Below, one piece after another: positions 54,444 through 64,000 of a DNA stretch of 64,000 nt. A program made the translations under genes and the position numbers. The notes below the pieces were generated by a model that made no database searches, was not told where the DNA came from, and saw nothing but the letters and a program-made list of their open reading frames with translations. The DNA is from Gnetum montanum (taxonomy: Eukaryota; Streptophyta; Gnetopsida; Gnetales; Gnetaceae), in the NCBI GenBank assembly GCA_015680685.1, contig MNCI01020990.1:436713-500712 (forward strand), given 5' to 3'. Position 1 is the stretch's first letter; every line of letters starts with the position of its first letter.

Positions 54444-55240
54444 TGATGAGTGGTAAGGTACATCTATGTCCAACCATATGAATCATTAAGGCGTTTATGT
54501 GCGACCCGGTCAAATTCTGTGGACCTATAGTTCTCTAGTACACTAGTTCTTTTAGGAAGTGAAATAGGCATTGAGAATGTTCGTTGTCTTTCCAAATATA
54601 CTTTTGAAGCTCAAGGATATGGTTTAAGTGTAATTGAGGTACATGATTTTTATCATTTCATGTTTATAAGTTTAATCACTTACAACAAGAATGAAAGGTA
54701 AAGTAATTTAAGATCCAATTCATTGACTACCTAGAACTCGTTCCACTTTCCTGGACACATCCTAAACTCATATAGCACTACTGGGCTATGAAACATTAAG
54801 TGTTGCTAGGTTACCAAGCACTATATGTATGCTCGAAGTGATTGTGCTTGTGTTCATTAACAACTAAAAATTAATTACTTAATTTAAATGCATTAAAGTA
54901 AAGTGCATGAAAGTAAAGTGCATTAAAGGAAACATTAATCTATTCTCAGTACTGCAAGGATTATCATAAGGGTTTATTTTTATTCACGTCACACTATTGT
55001 GCTTAGGTACATGAGGGTTCAAACAAAGATCTGTATACAATTAGACTTTTGCTGTAGGCACTTAAAAAATATTCTAACTTTTGGAGAAAACAAACTGCAA
55101 GAGCTTCGCTACTCTGATTGAAAAAACTATGAAAAATTGACTGGAAATTGTGAGCCCAAGCACTATATTTATAGGCCAGCGTATATCCCTCAACATCAGA
55201 TATCTGACATTGTGTCTTGGCTTTGACATCAAATACCCAA
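54444..55240 (-). mobile_element. Ty3/gypsy-type 5' LTR, copy 4
   Basis: Begins TGATGAG on the plus strand (its U5 end) and shares the block near GTACCCCTACACCCAACCATA, the ACTACTGGG and GCTCGAAGTG repeats, the GCTTAGGTACA block and TATA-like CTATAAATATAG (minus, about 55163) with copies 2 and 3. This ties those solo LTRs to the gypsy family with this primer-binding site. The U3 end is decayed and its terminus was not found. U3 contains ATCAGATATCTGACATTG / GACATCAAATACC units. Confidence 0.85.
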
Positions 55241-55669
55241 TGTCAGAGTGTAAGCAAAATGTATTGTTTATTAAATCTAATGTAAGGTAAATAAAATTGT
55301 TTCTTGTCTTATACATTAGACCACATTTGTGTTAAAACCTTTAGCTTAACTAGCTAGCAAGTATGCTTAGGATTTTGTTGCATGTTCTCCTAGGAGATAT
55401 TCCATTTTCTCAACCATTGCATTCCTTGAAAATACCAATCCTGGTCTCATGAATCCTCAAGAACTGCTATGAATTTGTCTTGCCTTAAGATATGTAAGCT
55501 ATGAATGTATGTAATGAATTGGCACAAGGTATATAGAATCTATATCCACATCATTTTGTTTTGTTTAGATCAATCTTCTAAATGGTAAAAAGGAAATGGT
55601 TGTACAATTAGGTGGAAAGATTTATATTCAACTAATTACTTAATAAAAACTTCCTAATTCTTACAACCT
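55241..55669. other. Unassigned flank
   Basis: No domain recognised between the LTR and the N gap. Confidence 0.4.
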
Positions 55670-56091
55670 NNNNNNNNNNNNNNNNNNNNNNNNNNNNNNN
55701 NNNNNNNNNNNNNNNNNNNNNNNNNNNNNNNNNNNNNNNNNNNNNNNNNNNNNNNNNNNNNNNNNNNNNNNNNNNNNNNNNNNNNNNNNNNNNNNNNNNN
55801 NNNNNNNNNNNNNNNNNNNNNNNNNNNNNNNNNNNNNNNNNNNNNNNNNNNNNNNNNNNNNNNNNNNNNNNNNNNNNNNNNNNNNNNNNNNNNNNNNNNN
55901 NNNNNNNNNNNNNNNNNNNNNNNNNNNNNNNNNNNNNNNNNNNNNNNNNNNNNNNNNNNNNNNNNNNNNNNNNNNNNNNNNNNNNNNNNNNNNNNNNNNN
56001 NNNNNNNNNNNNNNNNNNNNNNNNNNNNNNNNNNNNNNNNNNNNNNNNNNNNNNNNNNNNNNNNNNNNNNNNNNNNNNNNNNNNNNNNNNN
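55670..56091. other. Assembly gap (422 N)
   Basis: Run of N. Confidence 1.
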
Positions 56092-56224
56092 ATTTATAGT
56101 AAGAGTTATCGAAGATGTGGTTGATGAGCTTTGTAAAACTAAATAATTATTGAAATTTTATAAGTTTGTAGCATTATTTTGATTTATAAGAAGTAAAATG
56201 TCATGTTCATTGTTGATAACAATG

Positions 56225-56415
56225 AAGTATTAGCCTAGTGGTATAGGTTTTAGCATGGTAACCCTAGCTCACAAGTTCAATTCTACTAGATAGTATTGAG
56301 TTATCAACTTTTATAAATCTTGGGGTGTACCTATGTTTCACTTATTTCGGGTTCCAACACCAACATTCTTAGGGTATACGGATGTTTCACTTATTTCGAA
56401 TTTCAACACCATTTC
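56225..56415 (+). repeat. tRNA-derived SINE
   Basis: A pol III A-box TAGCCTAGTGG lies at 56231-56241 and a B-box-like AGTTCAATTCT at 56274-56284, spaced about 33 bp apart as in tRNA genes. The tRNA-unrelated body has CTTGGGGTGTACCTATGTTTC and GGGTTCCAACACC. The 3' part is duplicated (56325-56360 and 56370-56412). It shares the body with the inverted pair at 3880-4112. Confidence 0.75.
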
Positions 56416-56503
56416 ACCATATTAATTGCTAACTTCAAATTTTTCAGTATTATTTAAAAAATTATATCTAAAATTAAAAAAAAAATAAAATTTATTATAT
56501 CAA

Positions 56504-56567
56504 GAAATTAGATGTGTAAATGGGGGTGTCGGACCCCAATAAGAGATTGAAATTAGATGTGTAAATG
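56504..56567 (-). mobile_element. 26-bp LINE 3'-end micro-insertion with 19-bp target duplication
   Basis: GAAATTAGATGTGTAAATG occurs at 56504-56522 and again at 56549-56567. Between them lie 26 bp whose minus strand reads ...CTTATTGGGGTCCGACACCCC, the 3' terminus of the LINE at 16985-17014. It is a maximally 5'-truncated insertion of that LINE family. Confidence 0.9.
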
Positions 56568-58253
56568 ATAAGATACATTTCAGAGATAATTATTTTATTC
56601 CATAAAATTTTTTATTTTTCTTTAATACAATCATTTACTAATAAAATTATTTTATGTCTAAAACGTGCAAATTGTTTTGGATATCAATATGGGGGAACTT
56701 TAACATGCCATTCCTTTTCTCAGCCAAAGATAGTATTTCTTTCTACCTTAGTAGATATAGAAGTTAATGGTTTATGGTGGTTTAACTCATGATGCTCCAA
56801 TCTACTCTTAATGCAATATGCATTAATAAAAAGTTTCTTGACCTTATAAATTCGCTTTCTCCGTGTGGAAAGAATAAAATCTTGGTTGCTTTTTGCCTAT
56901 GTATCAAAAGAATTCTATTCATGGAAGCCAAGAATCAAGGATTCGTGATTCTGAACATGTTTGGGTATGTGTGCCTCAAGAAAAAGTGGGGATAGAGAAA
57001 ATTTAAATATACAGGAGCGCTGCATTAGACTTGTGGACGTTTCTTGACAAATTTGGGTCATTGTGTCATATCAGGGAAAGTTGTTGCCGCTGCACTGAGG
57101 TGGATTTTCTTGTTAGAACAAGATTATTCATGGAATTTGTGGAGTAATTTCACAATTCCATTGCTTTCTTGGTCGGTCTGTGGCAGATGGTCCTTTCAGG
57201 GAAAAGAAAGGGTTACCCCGATTCTTTCGCCGTAACTTTTGCCTTCCTAATTGACCGACTTTTTGATAATGACATCTTTATTCATCGTTAATCTTGGTAG
57301 AGTTGTTGGGTCGCGCGTTGATGTTGAACAGGGGCAGTGGATTCCTGAAGCCTGCACATCGGAAAATGACAAGGCAAGAAAGAAGGAAGAAGGTTACAAT
57401 GGAGAAGTCATGAGCAAGGGAGAAACTGAAAAGAAATCCTGAGCTCTTTCTTTCAGACGGAAGCAGGGGTAAGACGAAGGAAAAGTCCTAATGAAGTCAT
57501 AATCAAAGAGAAATTGAAAGGATACGACGGAAAAGTCATAATCAAAGACGGAAAAGTCATAATCAAAGGAGAAATTGAAAGGAAAAAGTTCCGATGATGA
57601 CGGAGAAATTGAAAGGAAATTTCAAGCCTATTTAGACAGAAGCAAAGGCTATGATGAGAAATCCATGATGGAGGAAAGTTAGGAAGTCAAAGTCATTTTC
57701 TAGGAAGAAATTGAGAAAATCCGGAACCCTTTCAAACTGAAGCAAAAGCTTAAGCAATCAATTCCATTTTCTTATTTTAAATTTTAAATTTATAGATGTA
57801 ATTTCTTTTGTATATTCCATTTTTCATTTTAAATTTATAAATGTAATTTTTTCTATATTTATTGACCCTGCCAAACCGCTGCTAGACAAGCTGTAACATA
57901 AGATGGATGCAGGGTGAATGGCAATCACACCAATATAACAAGGGCTAATCATATTGGAATCGACTTCTTCAATAGCAAGAATCTGTAAAATGTAAATTAT
58001 ATCTCAATAATCGAGACAGTTTGATCATGTCGTGATCTTTTAAGAATAAAAGGTTATTCCGATTCTTTAGCGGTGTTGACTTTTAGGTACCGATTCACAC
58101 CACCTCCGTCAGTCACCAATATTATCAACTTTTGTGATAGAAAACATCATTATTATAACATTATTATTACGAAAATTAAGAGAGTGAGCAGCCACTTGAA
58201 TCATGGATTTCAAGTAAAAATTCTTAAAAGAAATTTTAATCAGTTTCAGTGCG
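56568..58253. other. Intergenic region upstream of the receptor-kinase locus
   Basis: No gene recognised. At 57480-57610 a short imperfect tandem array built on AAAAGTCATAATCAAAG and GAGAAATTGAAAGGA is present. ORFs of 60-78 codons have no family features. Non-coding regulatory sequence for the downstream gene may lie in the last kilobase. Confidence 0.45.
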
Positions 58254-58262
58254 TATATATAT
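58254..58262 (+). promoter_or_regulatory. TATA box of the LRR receptor-kinase gene
   Basis: TATATATAT lies 69 bp before the ATG at 58331, a normal spacing for a short plant 5' UTR. Confidence 0.55.
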
Positions 58263-58330
58263 GGCTACAGAGATTTAGATGCAACGCTAAGAGATTGGTT
58301 GAAATTTGAAGGGGGAGCTTCCATTGCAGA

Positions 58331-59968
58331 ATGGATCGGTGGAATGCCAGCAGCAGCAGCAGCAAGTGGGGCATCATCATTGCATATCTCTTTGCTTTGT
58401 TGATGCTCTTGTCTTGTCTTGCTGATACTACTACTCTTCATACAACAACAGATGCAGAGGGTGCTGTTGCTGATGTCAAAGCTTTGCTTGAATTCAAGAA
58501 ACACATCACCCATGATCCACTCTCACTTCTTCAGGATTGGGATCCCAAATCCTCAAGTGCATGCAATTGGACTGGAATCAAATGCTCTGCCAAGCATCTA
58601 GGTCGAGTTGTGCAAGTTTTTCTGGAAAGTGCTGCTTTGCAAGGAACAATGCCTCCTCATGTTGCCAACATATCATTTCTCCAGGTACTTGATCTTGCCA
58701 ATAACTCTTTCTTTGGACAAATTCCATCATCTATTGCCCAACTGCACAGGCTCAAAATACTGGATTTATGCTTCAACTTCTTTCAAGGCGCACTTCCTCC
58801 TCGCATAGGAAACCTTTCTTCCCTGCAGCAGCTTATTCTATGTGATAATTCCTTTGTCGGTGAGATTCCTCCGTCTCTAGTAAAACTCCACGACCTAAAT
58901 GAGTTCAATGTTTTGAGAAATCGATTGAGCGGGAGAATTCCTTCTTGGTTGGGAGCACTCCACAAACTTGAACATCTTGTTGTTGGTGAGAACAGCATTC
59001 ACGGTGTCATACCTCCTCAACTGGGCAACTTAACTTCCTTGGAATATCTATTCCTTGGGCGTATTCCTTTAACAGGTTTCATTCTTTGCTCCCTTGCTCG
59101 TCTCTACCGTCTTGAATATTTTTATCTCATTGAGACCAATGTCAGGGGAAGTGTTCCTAATTGTCTATGCAACCTCACAAATCTTAATTTGCTAGATTTC
59201 AACCTGAACAATTTTCAAGGTCAGCTTCCTGCCTGCATGGTTTGCTTTCACAAACTACAATATCTCGGTTTCGAGGGCAACCAATTCATGGGCAGCATCC
59301 CACAGTCATGGGCCAACATCACCCAACTCCGAAGCCTTAGCGTTGCCGGTAACAAATTAGGTGGACCAGCACCGTCGTTGTTAGGGAGAGTCTGCAGTGA
59401 ATTAGAATTGTTGCGTCTGGGCCAAAATTACTTCACAAGTGGAGTCAGTAGCGGCACTGAAGCTGCTATTCCCATCTTGGAAGCTCTGTCCAATTGCTCC
59501 CGTTTAATATTATTGGAGCTTTCCTACAACATGTTAACAGGAACGTGACCGCCTAACATAGGAGACTTCAACGTTTGGTGTTATCGGCCAACTTCATCTC
59601 TGGCGACATCCCTAAAAGCATAGGCAATTTAACATATGTCTTTGACTTACGGCTGAGCCTAAATATGTTTAGAGGTACAATTCCTTCTCAGCTATCGGGT
59701 CTCAAGTCAGTGCAAGGCCTTTTTCTGCAAAGTAACAAACTAAGTGGCCACATTCCAGTGGAGATTTCCCTCTTAAACCGGACACTTGCTTATCTGTATC
59801 TGTCCAACAATAAGTTAACAGGTTCCATTCCTTCCAGCATTGGAGAACTTATTAATCTGCGTGGACTGTGCCTGTCAAGGAACTTGCTATCAGGAACAAT
59901 TCCTTCAGAAGTAGGGAATTGTCATGACCTTGAAGACCTCATTCTCTCGGCAAACAACCTCACAGGTT
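58331..59968 (+). pseudogene. LRR receptor-like kinase, ectodomain exon, with stop and 13-bp deletion
   Basis: ATG at 58331 opens a signal peptide (hydrophobic GIIIAYLFALLMLLSCLA, residues about 13-30) and an LRR N-terminal cap (ADVKALLEFKKHI...WDP, then CNWTGIKC with paired cysteines). LRRs of the plant extracellular L..L.LS.N...G.IP type follow. The frame stops at 59546-59548 (TGA), and just beyond is a 13-bp deletion relative to the inverted copy at 59970-60776. The LRR frame resumes at 59575 and runs to the N at 59969. In the inverted copy this point reads through. The locus as assembled is therefore broken in this exon, and no transmembrane segment is visible before the kinase part. Confidence 0.85.
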
Positions 59969-59969
59969 N

Positions 59970-60776
59970 ATAAACTGTGCCATATCCAATTTTGCTATTT
60001 CTGGAGGGACTTCTCCGCTCAAACCATTGTTGGACAAATCAAAATTGAAAAAGATAGCAGATAGAACAGCAACTTGTGATGGAATTGAACCTGTGAGGTT
60101 GTTTGCCGAGAGAATGAGGTCTTCAAGGTCATGACAATTCCCTATTTCTGAAGGAATTGTTCCTGATAGCAAGTTCCTTGACAGGTGCAGTCCACGGAGA
60201 TTAATAAGTTCTCCAATGCTGGAAGGAATGAAACCTGTTAACTTATTGTTAGACAGATACAGATAAGCAAGTGTCCGGTTTAAAAGGGATATCTCCACTG
60301 GAATGTGGCCACTTAGTTTGTTGCTTTGCAGAAAAAGGCCTTGCACTGACTTGAGACCGGTTATCTGAGAAGGAATCCTACCTCTAAACATATTCAGGCT
60401 CAGCCGTAAGTCAAAGACATTTGTTAAATTGCCTATGCTTTTAGGGATGTCGCCAGAGATGAAGTTGGCCGATAACAGCAAACGCTGAAGTCTTGGCCAG
60501 AAGTTTCCTATGTTAGGCAGTAACGTTCCTGTTAGCATGTTGTCGTGAAGACTTAATTTTGTTAAACGGGAGCAATTGGACAGAGCTTCCAACATGGGAA
60601 TAGCAGCTTCAGTGCCGCTACTGACTCCACTTGTGAAGTAATTATTGCCCAGACTTAACAATTCTAATTCACTGCAGGTTCTCCCTAACCACGATGGTGC
60701 TGGTCCACCTAATTTGTTTCTGGCAACGTGAAGGGTTTGGAGTTGGGTGATGTTGGCCCATGACTGTGGGATGCTG
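59970..60776 (-). pseudogene. Inverted LRR segment between two single-N gaps
   Basis: The minus strand reads an uninterrupted LRR segment nearly identical to 59292-59968 (SNCSRLTKLSLHDNMLTG, PNIGNFWPRLQRLLLSANF, GSIPSQVA) and extends about 40 residues further (FDLSNNGLSGEVPPEIAKLD). Each end is a single N (59969, 60777). It looks like an allelic or paralogous contig placed backwards by scaffolding. A true inverted duplication is the alternative. It lacks the stop codon and 13-bp deletion of the plus-strand copy. Confidence 0.85.
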
Positions 60777-60777
60777 N

Positions 60778-61922
60778 ATTTTTAAAGCTATCTGCTGAAG
60801 AACTTTGTAGGATTACAGAAAACTTCAGTGCCTCGAATCTGATAGGTGAAGGTACACATGGAAAGGTCTATAGAGGTCTTTTAAGGTGTGGTCAGATGGT
60901 GGCTGTAAAATGTTTCTCTAGTGCAAGCCAGAGCATGAGCCTGAAAAGTTTTAGAAAGGAATGTCGTGCATTAGCAAAAGTAAAACACCGAAATATTTTG
61001 AAGATCATGACAGTGGTTTGGTCTCAAGATTTGAAGGCAGTGGTGATGCCTTTTATGAGCAATGGCAGTTTGCATTCTCTTCTGCATGCAAGAGAGGAGG
61101 GTGTATTGATCCCTTTAAGGTTTTCTGCTCGGCTAAGAATGTTAACTGAGATGGCAGGGGCACTTTGTTATTTGCATCATAATTGTAATTTTCAAATCAT
61201 CCATTGTGACATTAAACCAGAGAATGTTTTGTTGGATGATGATATGACTGTGAAGTTCTCTGATTTTGGCATTGCCTGCCTTATTGGAGATATTGATAGT
61301 TTTACAACCTCATCTTCTTCTGGTGGTTTAAAAGGCTCTGTTGGATACATTGCTCCTGGTATGACTTTTTTCCACCTGTTCTGATTTAGTACTTTCCATT
61401 ACTTTGGCAGATATGTTAAATTTTGAAGAAATGGTTGCAGAGTATGGGATTGGCGAAAAAGTGTCTACGAAAGGTGATGTTTACAGCTTTGGAGTACTTA
61501 CATTGGAGGTCATTGCAAGATTGAAGCCAACACATGAGATGTTCTCTGGAGACCTTACATTTCCACTGTGGATGTCCATGACATTACAAGGGAAATCAGG
61601 AGAAGAAAGGAAAGAAGGGCTCAAAGATATCATAAAGAAAGCAGATGAAAGTGGTGGAGGAATTGACATCCATAACGATGATGAAATGGTAGCAGTAGAC
61701 AGCATTTTGAAGGTGGGTCTAAGATGCACCTCTCAAGATGCTCGCTCGAGGCCAACTATGAAAGAAGTTGAATCACTTCTGCATTTAATTCAGATTGGGC
61801 ACCTGCATAATAATCACAGGGCACATACAACCAATTTGGATGATGCTTTGAGAATGGTGGAATTGCAGCCTCCTCTGTACCCACACCGTATGGAATCAGA
61901 AAGTTCTACCCTCTCTACCTGA
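60778..61922 (+). CDS. LRR receptor-like kinase, cytoplasmic kinase domain (partial)
   Basis: The serine/threonine kinase domain reads in frame from 60779 with an 82-bp intron (61359-61440, GT-AG) that restores GYIAP-E-YGIGEKVSTKGDVYSFGV across the junction. Kinase motifs are GEGTHG (glycine loop), VAVK, FRKECRAL (helix C glutamate), IIHCDIKPENVLLD and DFGIA. Cysteine replaces the arginine of the HRD motif, so this is a non-RD kinase as in the FLS2/EFR/Xa21 type of immune receptor. The C-terminus continues to TGA at 61920-61922 after SRPTMKEVESLL. The juxtamembrane and transmembrane part is missing because of the gap at 60777. Ligand and role are unknown. Confidence 0.88.
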
Positions 61923-62310
61923 AGGTTTCCTATAAAACATTTAATTCATGTAAAGTTTAATTAGTTAATCATCTACAATGTTTTGAACAGAAATTTTAAT
62001 TCTTGGTGGTTGGTTGCAGTGAATCCTTCTTCGTGGGCTCTGTCCTTGCTCTATTGGTAGGGTGATCTGATCTCGGTACCAGTTTTTAGTTACATCTATA
62101 TAGCTTGTTGTCTTCCGAGTTCCACTACTACATGTTTTACTTCAAATGTTTGTTTTATGTTTGATGCCTTCAGTAACTCTGAACTGCACGGTAAATAAAG
62201 AACCATTGCTATCGGGGCAATGGCTTCATGTTGCTGCGTTTGTCTGTTCTCGTTGTCCTGTGCTGTTTTATGCTTGCATATGACCTGTATTGTTCTAAGA
62301 CTATCAGAAA
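61923..62310 (+). other. Receptor-kinase 3' UTR and polyadenylation region
   Basis: AATAAA occurs at 62194-62199 and again near 62308. A possible 3' UTR intron (CTGAAG|GTTTCC at about 61926 to TTGCAG at about 62020) fits splice consensus but is unsupported. Confidence 0.5.
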
Positions 62311-63828
62311 TAAAATGATGTTTCAAAGGAATTTCTTTAAAAATGTCGTGGGCTGTATACTAGTACGGATACAGATTTTGAATCAAGAAATTTTTTTAAA
62401 AGAGAGGATTTTAAAACTAATAATTTTGAGTGCAAGGCTGTGTAATTTGTACAAATTAGTCACTACTCAATTGTCAAAAAAGAATCCCTGTATATGCATG
62501 ACATTTACTCTCTATGTTTAAGCATTTCTTTTATTTCATTTTGATCTTTTAAAGGAAACTACAGTCAACAAAGTTTACCTCATGTATTTAGTATATTTTT
62601 AAATCAAATAATAAAAGATTTCACTCCATTTTTGATTGAATAATGTAAATGGAAAGCATATTATAATTGAAACAAAAAGCATTTACATAACCTATTGAAG
62701 TATTCACAGTGAAGGTTGACAAAAAAATGAATCTAGTGAGGAATGAATAGCAAACTAGCCAATGTCCCACCATAAGGCTTCTCTACTACTAAGTGAAGGC
62801 AAACATCAAATTTACAACCATCCTTCTAAGAGATGTATATCCTAGTCATAGCACTATACCCTTAGTTGCTTCACAAAGTTATCATATGAGAACATTTGCA
62901 GGTCAAAATACTATTACATGCAATTTGAAATTGTTTTCCTTCTTTTCTTATAACTTGCTAGAGACTAGTGTTGTACCATTTATCCTTGGTACATGGTTTT
63001 CAATGCTCTTGAATCAGAGAAGATAGATGTTGCTCTTCCCTACCCTACTTGACAGAGTTTATGAACCTTGTACATTATCTAACATTTCTTGAAATTCAAA
63101 AAGAAAAAAGAAAAAAGCATGAGTCATTTGTAAGAAACTATTGTTATTGACAAACACTTCATATAAATAATATTAAAAAAACTGTCTGAAGATTATTACC
63201 ATGAATTCTCCGATTTATTGCTATGAAATTTTATCCAGAACCATTAGTAATGCAAGCAAGGTATTAGTCAATCATCTTTAAGCATAATGTTTTAATGTTT
63301 GCTTCAATAGCCTAGTGGGCATGAGGATTGGGGAATCAATTTGCTTGATAACCCAAAACATACACTAAATAGAAGGAAAATAAGTTTTTTCAAATTCTGA
63401 GACAAATAATGTTGAGTGCCAGTAGACAAGAATAAACTTTCAAGCTGTAAAAGCTTAAAATTTTCTAAAGTTACACTTAAACAATAGTAAAGTATCCCAC
63501 CTCAAGTAGGCTGGATCAAAATCATACCAGTTGATGTGCCTACTATTTCAAGAAATCCAAATCTTGCTAATATTTGGACACACTAGGAACTCCTCCCCTC
63601 ATTATTTCTTTCGAGGCATTGTAATAAAGAGATGGATAGATGGATAATACTAATAGCAAGCATATTGTCAAAAAGAACACAAAGGTGAAAATAATCCAAT
63701 CAAGAAATTTATAATCATTTGATTTTAGCAAGCATTTCATTACTAATACCAGATTGAAATAATTGCCAAAATTCAAAAAGCCATAACTATTTCAATAGTT
63801 CAAAAACAATTTTGATTAGCATTGCTTT
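62311..63828. other. Intergenic AT-rich sequence
   Basis: No gene, terminal repeat or long tandem array recognised. The ORFs are short and unremarkable. Confidence 0.45.
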
Positions 63829-63978
63829 TGTTAACTTAGCATATCACCTTCTATCCTCCATATCTTTGATGGCATGAGACATTGTTTACTTGGTTAAAGC
63901 TTGTGTTAACTTAGCATATAACTTTCTATCCTCCATATCTTAGATGGCATGAGACATTGTTCACTTGGTTAGAGCACG
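63829..63978. repeat. Two tandem copies of a 75-bp unit
   Basis: TGTTAACTTAGCATAT... at 63829 repeats from 63904 with a few substitutions (CTATCCTCCATATCTT.GATG and GGCATGAGACATTGTT.AC are shared). The second copy ends near the window edge. Confidence 0.9.
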
Positions 63979-64000
63979 TGACTTGTGGTTGGCAAGATTA

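Noticed and set aside
61359-61440. Reading the kinase as two separate ORFs ending at 61384 and starting at 61404
   Set aside because: A GT-AG intron at 61359-61440 joins them in frame and restores the conserved APEYG segment.
62035-62085. tRNA-like segment CTCTATTGGTAGGGTGAT
   Set aside because: An A-box-like start is visible but no B-box at the right spacing and no cloverleaf. It lies in the receptor-kinase 3' UTR.
63300-63345. A-box-like TAGCCTAGTGGGCATGAGG suggesting another SINE
   Set aside because: No B-box or shared SINE body follows.

Overview
The window is nuclear DNA from a seed plant with a very large, repeat-rich genome. It is AT-rich, with intron-containing genes, kilobase-scale introns packed with retroelements, and no prokaryotic gene organisation. 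Nested Ty1/copia, Ty3/gypsy, L1-type and RTE-type LINE and tRNA-derived SINE remnants, together with an inferred intron of about 18 kb, fit a gymnosperm or conifer best. That lineage call is inference, because no lineage-specific marker is visible. Two runs of N (21788-22229, 55670-56091) and two single Ns (59969, 60777) are assembly gaps.

Region by region. 1-10.8 kb holds decayed retroelements: a Ty3/gypsy integrase relic, an inverted SINE pair, and two L1-type LINE 3' fragments. One LINE fragment is split by a solo LTR with a perfect GTGTG target duplication. An RTE-type LINE is split by a related solo LTR with a perfect TATGT duplication. 11.08-17.03 kb is a full-length L1-type LINE of about 5.9 kb with a 13-bp target duplication, a CpG-rich 5' leader, an ORF1 broken only by one extra T, an intact 1290-residue ORF2, and a 3' end formed by a small GGGGT/ACCCC stem-loop and a C-run rather than poly(A).

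About 17.03-41.9 kb is a centrin (caltractin) gene on the plus strand. Six exons encoding four EF hands are clear at 35253-41634. A proposed first exon carrying only the initiator ATG sits at 17264-17266, just downstream of the LINE, and completes a 169-residue protein exactly. Intron 1 (about 18 kb) is largely filled by one minus-strand copia element (LTRs at 18837-19271 and 34628-35055). That element was itself invaded by other LTRs, RTE fragments and a second L1-type LINE, part of whose ORF2 is tandemly triplicated (822-bp period).

42-56.5 kb is again retroelement debris: a LINE ORF1 relic, copia protease and an LTR with primer-binding site, a plus-strand gypsy gag/protease relic, and a minus-strand gypsy element with LTR, primer-binding site, gag, protease and the start of reverse transcriptase. 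58.25-62.2 kb is a leucine-rich-repeat receptor kinase locus with a non-RD kinase domain. Its middle is misassembled or rearranged: an LRR segment lies in inverted orientation between two single Ns. The plus-strand LRR exon has a stop codon and a 13-bp deletion that the inverted copy lacks.

Only the centrin gene, LINE ORF2 and the receptor-kinase locus look like functional or recently functional coding sequence. Almost every other ORF is a shadow or a transposon fossil.
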